Shown: positions 44,147 through 52,678 of the stretch, piece by piece
Numbering within the stretch: the first letter of the stretch is position 1
Layout of the letters: each line of letters opens with the position of its first letter
Assembly (NCBI GenBank): GCA_028066245.1
Contig: JALCBR010000020.1
Coordinates: 1 to 52,931 of the forward strand
Reading direction: 5' to 3'
DNA from: Pirellulales bacterium
GTDB taxonomy: Bacteria; Planctomycetota; Planctomycetia; Pirellulales; S012-138
DNA length: 52,931 bases
The notes under the pieces: model-generated
Database searches by the model: none
The model's input: the letters and a program-made list of their open reading frames with translations, nothing else
Told to the model about the DNA's origin: nothing
Program-made: the position numbers and the translations under genes

Positions 44147-45796
44147 ATGGCCACAGACGCACGCACATCACAACAAGCCGCCTGGGAAGACGCGGTCGCC
44201 AAAGCCAAAGCTCGCGACGCCGATTTCACCACTGTTAGCGGCCACGCGATGGAACCGCTCTATTTTCCCGAACACGTTGACAGTGAGTTCGAGAACAATC
44301 TCGGCTTCCCCGGTCAATACCCGTACACCCGCGGTGTGCACGCCAACTTGTATCGTGGCAAGCTCTGGACTATGCGGCAGTTCGCTGGTTTCGGCACAGC
44401 GGCGGAAACCAACGGTCGATTCAAGTTCCTGTTGGAGAAGGGTCAGACCGGACTTTCAACAGCGTTCGATCTCCCGACGCTGATGGGCGTGGACAGCGAT
44501 CACCCTTCCGCTGCTGGCGAGGTGGGTCGCCTGGGCGTGGCGGTTGATTCCATCCATGACATGGAGCGGCTTTTTCAAGGCATCAAACTGGCGGATGTTT
44601 CCGTCTCGATGACCATCAACGCGCCCGCAGCCATCGTGCTGGCCTATTACCTGGTCACGGCGGAACGGCAGGGAGTCCCCTGGGATCAGCTCCGCGGTAC
44701 CTTACAGAATGACATCCTCAAGGAGTATCATGCTCAGAATGAGTTTGTCTTTCCCCCACGGGAAAGCGTCAAACTGGTGGTGGATACTATCGAGTTCTGC
44801 GCGAAAGAGGCTCCACAGTTCAATCCCGTTTCTGTCAGCGGCTACCACATCCGCGAAGCCGGCAGCACCGCCGCTGAAGAACTCGCTTTCACACTGGCGG
44901 ACGGATTCCACTATGTCGAGCAAACCATCGAACGCGGGCTAAACGTCGATCAGTTTGCTCCGCGGCTCTCGTTCTTCTTCAACAGCCACAATGATTTCTT
45001 TGAAGAGATCGCCAAGTTCCGCGCTGCGCGGCGGATTTGGGCCCGGCACCTTCGCGAACGGTACGGCGCGGAGAACCCTCGCAGCATGATGCTCCGCTTC
45101 CATGCGCAAACGTCCGGAGTCAGCCTGCAGGCACAGCAGCCGGAAGTGAACGTGATTCGCGTGGCGTATCAAGCCATGGCCGCGGTGCTGGGCGGATGTC
45201 AAAGCCTGCACACCAACAGTCGGGATGAGACGCTTTCGCTCCCCACGGAGGAAGCCGTGACGATTGCGCTTCGCACCCAACAGGTTCTGGCCCACGAGAC
45301 TGGTGTCCCCAACTCCGTCGATCCGCTGGGCGGCAGCTACCAGGTGGAAGAGATGACCGACACCATCGAGAAAGAGGCCGAAGAGATTTTCGCCGAGATC
45401 GAAGGCCGCGGTGGGATGATCGCCGCCACAGAGAATGGCTATTTTCGTCGCCGGATCGCCGAAAGCTCGTTTGACTTTCAGCGGCAGGTGGACGCCAACC
45501 GCAAGTTGGTCATTGGCGTCAATGCCTTCCAAGATGAGGCGGAACTGACGATTCCCACGTTGGAGATTGATGACAGCCTTGAGGCGGACCAAAAAGCCCG
45601 GGTCGGGCAGATTCGTGAGAATCGCTCCGCTGGCGAGGTGGAGACTACGTTGGAGAACATTCGCGCGGCCAGTCGCAAGGGTGAGAACGTGATGCCTGCG
45701 CTCTTAGACGCTGCCCGAGCGGATGTGACACTGGGCGAGATGATCTCTGCGTTGGCCGACGTTTTGGGGAGATACTCCGGCGTGCAATCAGCATAG
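44147..45796 (+). CDS. Methylmalonyl-CoA mutase-family large subunit, no cobalamin domain
   Basis: The protein is 549 residues and comprises only the substrate-binding TIM barrel. Motifs include QYPYTRGVHANLYRGKLWTM, RQFAGFGTAAETN, GLSTAFDLPTLMGVDSDHPS, SVSGYHIREAGSTAAEELAF and LHTNSRDETLSLPTEEA. The C-terminal B12-binding domain with its DxHxxG motif is absent, so a separate small subunit must supply coenzyme B12; none is in the window. Two-subunit mutases of this design include methylmalonyl-CoA mutase and isobutyryl-CoA mutase, which I cannot separate with confidence by eye. Role: carbon-skeleton rearrangement linking branched or odd-chain acyl-CoA to central metabolism. Confidence 0.9.
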   Translation: MATDARTSQQAAWEDAVAKAKARDADFTTVSGHAMEPLYFPEHVDSEFENNLGFPGQYPYTRGVHANLYRGKLWTMRQFAGFGTAAETNGRFKFLLEKGQTGLSTAFDLPTLMGVDSDHPSAAGEVGRLGVAVDSIHDMERLFQGIKLADVSVSMTINAPAAIVLAYYLVTAERQGVPWDQLRGTLQNDILKEYHAQNEFVFPPRESVKLVVDTIEFCAKEAPQFNPVSVSGYHIREAGSTAAEELAFTLADGFHYVEQTIERGLNVDQFAPRLSFFFNSHNDFFEEIAKFRAARRIWARHLRERYGAENPRSMMLRFHAQTSGVSLQAQQPEVNVIRVAYQAMAAVLGGCQSLHTNSRDETLSLPTEEAVTIALRTQQVLAHETGVPNSVDPLGGSYQVEEMTDTIEKEAEEIFAEIEGRGGMIAATENGYFRRRIAESSFDFQRQVDANRKLVIGVNAFQDEAELTIPTLEIDDSLEADQKARVGQIRENRSAGEVETTLENIRAASRKGENVMPALLDAARADVTLGEMISALADVLGRYSGVQSA

Positions 45797-45821
45797 CTGC
45801 CAGGCCTTTGAGGGTTTCGCA

Positions 45822-46229
45822 ATGAGCAAAGCTGAGCGCGCGATTGTGATCATCCTGCGAGTGATTGGCATCGCCGGCCTGTTTGCCACTCCCGCCATCT
45901 TTCTGCCGTTCTCCTGGATGGACGCTATCCACGGCTGGCTGGGTTTGGGTGAATTGCCTGACGTACCGATCGTTCGCTATCTGGCGCGGTCGCTTTCGGC
46001 ATTCTACGCAGTGATGTCCGTGCTGATCTTGTATCTTTCGCATGATGTGCGAAGACACCGTGGACTGTTGAAGCTGTGGTGTATGTTGGCGATCCTGTTT
46101 GGCTTCACGCTCTGGGGCATTGGATGGGAAGCGGGGCTGCCCAATAGCTGGACCCTTGCGGAAGGTCCGCCGGCGGTGCTGATTGGATTCGTTGTGCTGT
46201 GGCTGCAACGCAAGTTGGACGTGCATTAG
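45822..46229 (+). CDS. Small four-helix membrane protein of unknown function
   Basis: The protein is 135 residues starting 25 bp after the mutase stop, so probably cotranscribed. It is almost all hydrophobic, with four helices near 8-28, 58-78, 82-102 and 112-130 (IVIILRVIGIAGLFATPAIF, FYAVMSVLILYLSHDV, LKLWCMLAILFGFTLWGIGW, AVLIGFVVLWLQRKL). No family is recognised. An integral inner-membrane location is the only firm statement. Confidence 0.7.
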   Translation: MSKAERAIVIILRVIGIAGLFATPAIFLPFSWMDAIHGWLGLGELPDVPIVRYLARSLSAFYAVMSVLILYLSHDVRRHRGLLKLWCMLAILFGFTLWGIGWEAGLPNSWTLAEGPPAVLIGFVVLWLQRKLDVH

Positions 46230-46321
46230 CCGCGGCGCGCTTGATGCAATGCCGCTGCCCCCTTCCCCCCTTTGGGAGCAGGTGCTGAAGGCGGATGAGG
46301 TGGGTGTTCTTGCGAATCGAT

Positions 46322-46340
46322 GTCGAATGTCGCATTCGAC
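46322..46340 (+). repeat. Perfect short hairpin
   Basis: GTCGAATG (46322-46329) and CATTCGAC (46333-46340) pair fully over a 3-base loop. A moderately T-rich tract (GAGTTTCTTT) follows, so it may end transcription of the membrane-protein transcript. Confidence 0.6.
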
Positions 46341-46388
46341 GAGTTTCTTTCGCCGCCACGCTCGTGCCGTGTCACTTGATGATATTTC

Positions 46389-46465
46389 GGGTGGCCGGGG
46401 ATGGAAGGCGCAGCCTGAAGCCCCGGGGCTTCCCTCGCGATGCTCAGTCCAGCCGCCGGCCACCC
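46389..46465. repeat. Palindromic element: 10-bp outer stem around a 16-bp palindrome
   Basis: GGGTGGCCGG (46389-46398) pairs perfectly with CCGGCCACCC (46456-46465). Between them lies the perfect palindrome GAAGCCCCGGGGCTTC (46417-46432). The element could fold as a long hairpin with a side stem in DNA or RNA. It may be a REP-type repeat or a structured RNA leader. Only one copy is visible in the window. Confidence 0.6.
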
Positions 46466-46597
46466 ACCCGCACGCTATCAGTTTGAAAAAGTGCCTAAGG
46501 TGGAGGAGGGCGCCAAGCTTTGCGCACTCTTGGCTCCCCGTTAGAGTAGACATGGCATATCCGCGTCCCCAAACTTTGCACTCGAAGCTCGCCACCT

Positions 46598-47152
46598 GTG
46601 AAGATCCTGCTCACTGAACGACAGATCTACAGCCGGGTGCGAGAACTGGCGGACGAAATTCAAAGTTCGTTGCCCAGGCAGGATGTCTTCGTGGTTGGCA
46701 TCTTGACCGGCTGCCTGATGTTCCTGGCTGATCTGGTCCGGCATTTAGACACGCCAATGCGGATTGGATTTGTGGTCGCCCAGAGTTATCACGGAACGGC
46801 CACAACCGCGGGCAACCTGGAGTACAACGTAAAAAGCCTGCCCGATGTGGCAGGTAAGCACGTGCTACTGGTGGATGATATTTTTGATTCCGGCCAAACG
46901 CTGGCACGGATTGCCGACGAGATCGCCGCTTGCCAACCTGCCAGCGTGCGCTCAGCCGTACTGTTGGAGAAAGACGTGCAACGAGCGACGGATTTCTTTC
47001 CGGATCTGGTTGGGTTTCGGATCCCCGCCGAGTTTGTGGTTGGATATGGGTTGGACTTCGATGGCCGGTACCGCAACTTGCCTTACATCGCGGCATTGGA
47101 TGCAGGAGACGAATACTCTCTACCAACAGCGAAGGGAGATGTGACCCCGTGA
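46598..47152 (+). CDS. hpt: Hypoxanthine phosphoribosyltransferase
   Basis: The protein is 184 residues, starting at GTG 46598 (KILLTERQIYSRVRELAD). The PRPP loop is HVLLVDDIFDSGQTLARIAD; VGILTGCLMFLADLVRHL and VGYGLDFDGRYRNLPYIAAL are the other family motifs. It salvages hypoxanthine or guanine to IMP or GMP with PRPP in the cytoplasm. Its stop overlaps the start of the glycosyltransferase gene as GTGA, an unusual pairing that implies translational coupling of a purine salvage gene to a glycan gene. Confidence 0.92.
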   Translation: MKILLTERQIYSRVRELADEIQSSLPRQDVFVVGILTGCLMFLADLVRHLDTPMRIGFVVAQSYHGTATTAGNLEYNVKSLPDVAGKHVLLVDDIFDSGQTLARIADEIAACQPASVRSAVLLEKDVQRATDFFPDLVGFRIPAEFVVGYGLDFDGRYRNLPYIAALDAGDEYSLPTAKGDVTP

Positions 47153-48342
47153 GCGGTCTGCGACTGGCGCTGATTGCCCCGCGATACTGGCCGTCTGTCG
47201 ATCCGGTGTCACGAATGCTCGGACAATTGGCACCGGGGCTGGCGGACGCCGGAGCCAAGGTGACGGTTGTCACTCCGCAGCATGATCCGCGGTGGCCCAT
47301 CGCGGCGCTGCATCGCGGTGTGCAGATCGTGCGATTGCGATGCAGGGCACGAGCAAACGAAGTTGAAGAGTTTCGTCCCCGCTGGTTGCGCGGCTGGCTG
47401 CGAGACCACGCTGCGAAACTGGACGCGGTGCTGGTTTCCGGTTTGCGGCAGGCAGCCGGTGTTTGTATTCAAGCAACACGAACGCTCGGCCTGCCCGTGG
47501 CGTTGAGGGCGGAGTCTGCCGGACTCTCGGGCGATTGCCATTGGCAGATCGAAACCAGGACCGCCCAACGAATCAAGAAACTGTGTCGACAAGCTGATGC
47601 GATGATTGCGCCTTTCGATTTAGTGCAGGACGAGTTGATCGCCGCTGGATACCCGCGAGAGCGGATTCACCTCTGTCAGGCAGGCGTGGAATTGCCAGCG
47701 AACGAAGCTCCAGCTGATCGATCGGATGCTCGCGCGGCGATCGCCGCAGCTCACCCTGTTCTCCCAGTTCCTGCTGAGGCGCCGTTGGTAGTTTCAATTG
47801 CTCCCTTAGTGGAAGAGGCGAACGTCGAAATTTTGCTCGATGGCTGGACGCGGGTTCTGGAGCAGTTGCCGGAAGCTCGGTTGTGGCTGGTTGGCGACGG
47901 ACCATTACGACAGAATTTGTGGGAACGCTCCGGCGACATGGGCCTGGCCGACTCCGTTCTCTTTCCTGGTTGTTTCGCGGAGATGGATGAGTTGCTCCAA
48001 GCGGCAGACCTGCTGGTCTGGCCCGGCAGAGACGAAAACCTGCGGCAAGTCCACCTGCAGGCGATGGCCTCTGCGCGACCACTGGTGATGGCCGATACAC
48101 GCATAGCACGGCAGATGATCGTCTCTGACGAATCTGGTCTGATCGTGGAGGATGATTCACCTCAGGCGTGGTCGGCAGCAGTTATCCGAACGCTGCGAGA
48201 CTCCGCCCGTGCACAACAACTGGGAGCGCAAGCCCGGGCTAGAGCGGCACAGCGATTTCCTTTCCGGCAAATGATCGAAAGTCACATGAAAGTGTTGCGA
48301 GCGATTGCTCGCCTGGACTCAAGTACCGACAAGCCGCGGTGA
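47149..48342 (+). CDS. GT4-like glycosyltransferase
   Basis: The protein is 397 residues, starting at GTG 47149, which overlaps the hpt stop by 4 bp; GGGAG lies about 10 bases upstream. The N-terminal Rossmann domain opens LRLALIAPRYWPSVDPVSRM and has GQLAPGLADAGAKVTVVTPQ. The C-terminal domain has PLVVSIAPLVEEANVEILLD, ARLWLVGDGPLRQNL and LQAADLLVWPGRDENLRQVH then LQAMASARPLVMADT, matching the GT-B nucleotide-sugar-binding half of family 4; the usual E-x-F-G-x-x-x-x-E is degenerate. The donor and acceptor sugars are unknown; likely cell-surface or exopolysaccharide assembly together with the next genes. Confidence 0.8.
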   Translation: MSGLRLALIAPRYWPSVDPVSRMLGQLAPGLADAGAKVTVVTPQHDPRWPIAALHRGVQIVRLRCRARANEVEEFRPRWLRGWLRDHAAKLDAVLVSGLRQAAGVCIQATRTLGLPVALRAESAGLSGDCHWQIETRTAQRIKKLCRQADAMIAPFDLVQDELIAAGYPRERIHLCQAGVELPANEAPADRSDARAAIAAAHPVLPVPAEAPLVVSIAPLVEEANVEILLDGWTRVLEQLPEARLWLVGDGPLRQNLWERSGDMGLADSVLFPGCFAEMDELLQAADLLVWPGRDENLRQVHLQAMASARPLVMADTRIARQMIVSDESGLIVEDDSPQAWSAAVIRTLRDSARAQQLGAQARARAAQRFPFRQMIESHMKVLRAIARLDSSTDKPR

Positions 48343-48461
48343 ATCGTCGAAGAGGGCTTATGGCCAGACGCTTTGATGGACTCTCGCTGGCACTCAGCCG
48401 CTTCATCGTCACAATGTCAGTTCCCTAAACACTCGGGCTTAGCATTCAAGGAATTAAGAAC

Positions 48462-49547
48462 TTGACCCTGCGGCTGTTGCACGTGATGAGAGCTGACTCT
48501 CCAGGCGCTATCGCTCAGGTGGATTGGATTGCGCAATTTTCCGGGGCAAACACAAGCTCGATCATCCACGTTACGGACCGCACACGTGTCGGAGGTATGC
48601 CCCCCAGAGATTCTTCACGGACTTGTCTACGTTTGCGAGGGCTGTTTGATGTGTCCGGCATCCGCCAGTTGCGAGCACGCGTTACTCAGGCTAAGCCTGA
48701 TCTTGTTCACATCTGGGATCCGCAGTTTCTTCCGCCGTCAGCGCTGCTGGCACTTGCTCTTGGACGTCGTTGGCCCCTTGTCGCCAGTTTTCGCCATCCA
48801 GTAAACAAGCGGTCTGGTTCTCACTTTCTGTTAAGATGGCTCAGCCGCCGCATTTGTCGTTTCGCTGCGGACAGCGAATTTGTCAAAGCGTCATGCGTGG
48901 CATCTGGCTGGGGAACGACAGACATGCAAGTCATTCCCGGCGGATGCGAGTCGAAAACGTCTGTGAATGGCGTTGTGAGGCAAAAATCTCTGCAACCCAT
49001 CAAGCTTGACGACGAAGCGCGGTTGATCGTTGCCATCGGCTCGCTCTCTTCCCACAAGCGGTTGAGTGATCTGATTTGGGCGGCGGACATGTTGGCGCCG
49101 GTCGAGCCCCGGTTGCACCTGGCGATTGTTGGGGAAGGTCCAGCGCAGGCTCAGCTGGAAGAGACGCGGCATTCCGTTCGACGAGGGCATCGCATTTCCA
49201 TACTTTCTCCAGCTGCCATGCCATGGCTCTTGGATCGGGCGGAGTTCGCGGTTTTGCCAGGCGCTGTGGACGGTTGCTGCCATGCCGCGCTCCAAGCGAT
49301 GGCCGCGGGTTTGCCTCTCGTGGCGGCACGCGGTGGCGGAAATGGTGCTCTCCTCGGTGAAGGCGAAGCCGGGCTCTCGTTCCCTGTGGGAGATCGGGGA
49401 GAATTGGCGCGCACGCTGTGGGGCATGTTGGCGAAACCGGACCGGCAGCGCGCATTCGGCCACGCTGCCCGACGCCGTGCCACGGAACTGTTTCCTGCTG
49501 AAGAGATGGCGTCCGCCTATGCGGACTTGTATCGTGAGCTGTCTTAA
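48462..49547 (+). CDS. GT4-like glycosyltransferase
   Basis: The protein is 361 residues. A TTG at 48462 is the start, supported by AAGGA 9 bases upstream and the family-like opening TLRLLHVMRADSPGAIAQVD. The N-terminal half has QAKPDLVHIWDPQFLPPSAL; the C-terminal half has LIVAIGSLSSHKRLSDLIWA, LHLAIVGEGPAQAQL and LLDRAEFAVLPGAVDGCCHA then ALQAMAAGLPLVAARGGG, the GT-B signature of family 4. Like its neighbour it lacks a clean E-x(7)-E pair. It lies 119 bp after the first glycosyltransferase and 41 bp before the AsnB-like gene, on the same strand. Confidence 0.8.
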   Translation: MTLRLLHVMRADSPGAIAQVDWIAQFSGANTSSIIHVTDRTRVGGMPPRDSSRTCLRLRGLFDVSGIRQLRARVTQAKPDLVHIWDPQFLPPSALLALALGRRWPLVASFRHPVNKRSGSHFLLRWLSRRICRFAADSEFVKASCVASGWGTTDMQVIPGGCESKTSVNGVVRQKSLQPIKLDDEARLIVAIGSLSSHKRLSDLIWAADMLAPVEPRLHLAIVGEGPAQAQLEETRHSVRRGHRISILSPAAMPWLLDRAEFAVLPGAVDGCCHAALQAMAAGLPLVAARGGGNGALLGEGEAGLSFPVGDRGELARTLWGMLAKPDRQRAFGHAARRRATELFPAEEMASAYADLYRELS

Positions 49548-49588
49548 TCGCGTTTAGATGTTGCTGTTTCCCAACTTTATGGGCCCGC

Positions 49589-51406
49589 ATGACAGCCCTG
49601 GCTGGCGCAATTTGGTCGCCTGACGATGCACCGCTCTCCGAAGCGGTTGGTCGAGCCATGCATACGGCGATGAAGTTCCGCGGCGGCACGGACGTGACCA
49701 TCCATCGCACGGATGTGGCGTTTGGCCATGCTTACCAGCCTACGCCTGGCGCTCTGCTGAGTGTGTCCGACGGCTCGCAACGACAAGCGCGGCAAATTCC
49801 CAAGGTCGGTGAGAACGGTCCGTCCAGTACCTGGTGCATTGTTGATGGCCGCATCGACAATGCCGAGGCGGTGCGGCTGCGATTGGAGGCTGCCGGGTTT
49901 TCTCCACGGTCCCGGGACCTGGCCGAGCTGGTTGCCCACCTCTACGAGGAAGAAGGGACGGATGCATTTGCCCGGCTGCGAGGGGCGTTTGCCATCGCCG
50001 TGTGGGATAGTGACCGCCGCGAACTCACACTCGCCCGAGATCCGTGCGGTCAACGCCCGATGTATTACGAACGTCGCGGAGGACGGATGGTCTTCTGCAG
50101 CGAACTCCGTGGGCTCAAGCCTGCGCTTGCTCAATCGCCGCAGTTGAATGCTTCGGCACTGGATGAGTACCTAACATATGGCTACGTTCCTCCACCGCAC
50201 ACTTTGCTGCAAGGAGTTTCCAAAGTACCGCCCGGCACATGGGTTCGTCTCAAGGATGGGCGGCTGGATTCCGGCCGGTTTGATTCGCTTGATCTCCAAC
50301 ATGAGCTATCGGGGAGCCGGATCGATACTCAGGTGCCGGCCGAGTTCTTTGGCGACCACACGGACAAACAAGGTGGCAAACTCATTGACCTGGTGCGAGA
50401 CGCGCTGGAGGAAAGTGTTCCGCTCGCGGAGCGATACGCCCTGTTCCCCTATTTCACGGAGGGTGATCGTCCATGGGAAATCTTGATGATGGTGCGTTCC
50501 ATTCGCCAGACCGGTGGGGGTGACGACGAAGACGAACTCGGGCCAGACACCAAAGTTCGCGGTGTTGACTTTGACTGGCTTGACTACTTCGCGCAATGCG
50601 ATGAACCCATCGGCGACGTTGCGTCCGCGTCGTTGTTCTTCGCTGCAAGAAAGGCCGCCGCCGCAAGTCTCCCGCTGTTGACGTCGACAGGCGGTCACGA
50701 GCTGCTCGCCTGTCATCGGCGGCATAAGCGGTTGATTTCTATGCAGGATAAGATTCCCGGATGGCTCAACAAGTTCATGGGGAGTGATTCGCGTTCGCTT
50801 GAAGAGCAGGCGGCAGAGGTCCGTGGCCGGCAGCGAAAATATCTGCAAGAGATTTGTCTTTTCGGTGAAAGCGATCGCGCGAATCTCTATGCGGCCGAGC
50901 ATCTACAGTCGCTGGCCGATGTCGATCCGGAAGATTTCCTACATCTGGCCTTTGACCGGGTCAGCAAACGTGATCCGGTCTCCAGGGCGGCGCTTGTGGA
51001 TTGGCAGACACACGTTCCCAATGCGCAACTTGCTGTCGCCGATTGGGCCGCCTGCCGGTTTGATTCCGAAATCTTGCATCCCTTTTTGGACGAGGACGTA
51101 GCCCGACTGTTGGCCGCAACTCCTGGTCGGGCAAAATCCGGCTTGCGGGATTCGATCTGGCCTATGCGGCGAATCAAGTCGGTCGATTCAGAATCTGGGC
51201 CAGCATTCGATGTTGGCGACGTGCCGCTTGCCAGTCTCGACGCCGTGCTAAACGATGAACGGTTCCACAGCCGTAGCTACCTCGATGAAGGTTGCGCCAA
51301 GATGTTGAATTCCTATACCTCGACGGGACCAATCAACATTCGCCTGCATCGCCAGGCATTCGCCCTGGCCGCGCTTGAAGTGTGGATGCGGAAGATGTTG
51401 GATTGA
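49589..51406 (+). CDS. Asparagine-synthetase-like protein lacking catalytic signatures
   Basis: The protein is 605 residues, close to AsnB length, and clearly of that fold: FARLRGAFAIAVWDSDRREL, LARDPCGQRPMYYERRGGRM, FCSELRGLKPAL and LDEYLTYGYVPPPHTLLQGV are all recognisable. Yet the expected N-terminal MCGIAG is MTALAG, so Thr2 replaces the glutaminase Cys; the NGE motif is DGR (about 86-88). In the synthetase half the SGGxDS ATP-pyrophosphatase loop is missing: the matching region near residues 285-300 reads LFPYFTEGDRPWEILM. The later SGDGGDE is STGGHE. The frame is long, clean and well composed, so it is not a decaying pseudogene. It probably acts as a pseudoenzyme, or with changed chemistry, in the glycan cluster. 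Confidence 0.75.
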   Translation: MTALAGAIWSPDDAPLSEAVGRAMHTAMKFRGGTDVTIHRTDVAFGHAYQPTPGALLSVSDGSQRQARQIPKVGENGPSSTWCIVDGRIDNAEAVRLRLEAAGFSPRSRDLAELVAHLYEEEGTDAFARLRGAFAIAVWDSDRRELTLARDPCGQRPMYYERRGGRMVFCSELRGLKPALAQSPQLNASALDEYLTYGYVPPPHTLLQGVSKVPPGTWVRLKDGRLDSGRFDSLDLQHELSGSRIDTQVPAEFFGDHTDKQGGKLIDLVRDALEESVPLAERYALFPYFTEGDRPWEILMMVRSIRQTGGGDDEDELGPDTKVRGVDFDWLDYFAQCDEPIGDVASASLFFAARKAAAASLPLLTSTGGHELLACHRRHKRLISMQDKIPGWLNKFMGSDSRSLEEQAAEVRGRQRKYLQEICLFGESDRANLYAAEHLQSLADVDPEDFLHLAFDRVSKRDPVSRAALVDWQTHVPNAQLAVADWAACRFDSEILHPFLDEDVARLLAATPGRAKSGLRDSIWPMRRIKSVDSESGPAFDVGDVPLASLDAVLNDERFHSRSYLDEGCAKMLNSYTSTGPINIRLHRQAFALAALEVWMRKMLD

Positions 51407-51664
51407 GCGCTTCTTCTGGCTCTTTGACTATGAGTGCCGTAGGCGAAGAACACACGACATGGCGGCGGTCAGTACACTTCTTGCACGTTGGTGGGCCCTC
51501 ACAGCTTGCAAGCAGCCGCGATTCGAGGCATATCTTGCTGCATAGGTGTGCCGGATTGATGGGCTTTTTCGGCAAGCCGCCTGTCGGCAAGGTACACTGA
51601 GGTGACCGCAACTTTCTTGTTGCGAGCGGTCTTGGCACTTATCGAGATGGAACAGGTGGCCGAA
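51407..51664. other. Gap upstream of the transglutaminase-like gene
   Basis: No gene supported; the transglutaminase frame is open from 51602, but that part is not signal-like. Confidence 0.3.
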
Positions 51665-52678
51665 ATGGTGGCTTGGCGGAAGATCGTCATTGTCGTTCTT
51701 GGTGGATGGGTAGTGCTTAGTGGATTTGCGTTCACTTTCACCCATGCAGACCAGGTCAACTCTGCCCAATCAACAACAATTGGGAGACAGGACAACGAGG
51801 ATCGTCAATCTTTTGATCCCGGCGCCGGTCCCAAACGGGGAGAGAAACGGACCGTCCGCTACCGGATTGGCGTGGTGCTGAAGGGTACCAACGGCGCATG
51901 TCGCGGGGTTGTGACCAGTATGCCTGTTCCGCAAGCTTGGCCGGAACAAGAAGTCAAAATCATTGACGAAGAAAAGTCTCCGCTTGTCCGCAAGACTTCA
52001 TTCCGCACTCTCAACGGCACTGTGCGGCAGTATGTTGTGGAAGTGCCAAACTTGCCTGCGGGCGCGGAAGCCAAAGCGATCGTAACGTTTGAAGTCACCA
52101 AGTACGCCTTGGATTCGCCTGAGGATGAGAGTGTGTTTCGCCTGCCGCGCAAAGTTACGCGAGAACTCCGCGGCTACCTGAGGGCAAGTCCGCATATCGA
52201 AATCACGGATCGGCAGATCAAAGCCAAAGCGATCGAGGTCGGCGGAACGGCGGAAACTGCCTGGGGAAAAGCAGAGGCAATCTACGATTGGGTACAGGAG
52301 AACATCGAGTATGTGAACGGACCGATCAAAGGCGCCAAACAGGCAATGATCGACGGCACCGGCGATTGCGAAGAGTTGAGTTCATTGTTTATCGCCATGT
52401 GCCGGATCAACAAGATTCCTGCTCGCATGGTTTGGATCCCCACACATTGTTATCCCGAGTTCTATCTCGAAGATGAATCCGGCCAAGGTTATTGGATTCC
52501 CTGCCAGTCCGCGGGCGACCATTCCTTTGGCCGTATGTACGAGTTCAAGCCGATCCTGCAAAAGGGAGACAACTTCCGCGTTCCCGGCTTTCGCGGTGCG
52601 CAGCGATACGTCTCAGAGAATCTCAAGTCACAAAACGGCGCGCCTGGCTATGAGTTTGTCCGTGAACAGGTGGAGTAA
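51665..52678 (+). CDS. Exported transglutaminase-like (cysteine protease fold) protein
   Basis: The protein is 337 residues from ATG at 51665, followed by a signal peptide or anchor (WRKIVIVVLGGWVVLSGFAF). Residues about 55-170 form a beta-rich domain. The transglutaminase core then shows KAEAIYDWVQENIEYVNGP, the nucleophile Cys235 in GTGDCEELSSLF, His261 in THCYPEFYLED, and a following acidic residue for the triad. Members of this bacterial family act as proteases or amidases on proteins or peptides outside the cytoplasm; substrates are mostly unknown. It is read in the same direction as the glycan genes, 258 bp after them, and may be independent. Confidence 0.82.
   Translation: MVAWRKIVIVVLGGWVVLSGFAFTFTHADQVNSAQSTTIGRQDNEDRQSFDPGAGPKRGEKRTVRYRIGVVLKGTNGACRGVVTSMPVPQAWPEQEVKIIDEEKSPLVRKTSFRTLNGTVRQYVVEVPNLPAGAEAKAIVTFEVTKYALDSPEDESVFRLPRKVTRELRGYLRASPHIEITDRQIKAKAIEVGGTAETAWGKAEAIYDWVQENIEYVNGPIKGAKQAMIDGTGDCEELSSLFIAMCRINKIPARMVWIPTHCYPEFYLEDESGQGYWIPCQSAGDHSFGRMYEFKPILQKGDNFRVPGFRGAQRYVSENLKSQNGAPGYEFVREQVE

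Larger units (their letters stand above)
46230..46597. other. Gap upstream of hpt with strong secondary structure
   Basis: No gene is supported in these 368 bp. Open frames through it lack start signals. Two structured elements occupy the middle and are listed separately. Confidence 0.5.

Noticed and set aside
44939-45592. Minus-strand frame opposite the acyl-CoA mutase
   Set aside because: Antisense shadow of a highly conserved enzyme.
46183-46617. Plus-strand frame spanning the gap upstream of hpt
   Set aside because: It overlaps a membrane-protein gene and hpt, has no ribosome binding site, and mostly reads through the palindromic element.
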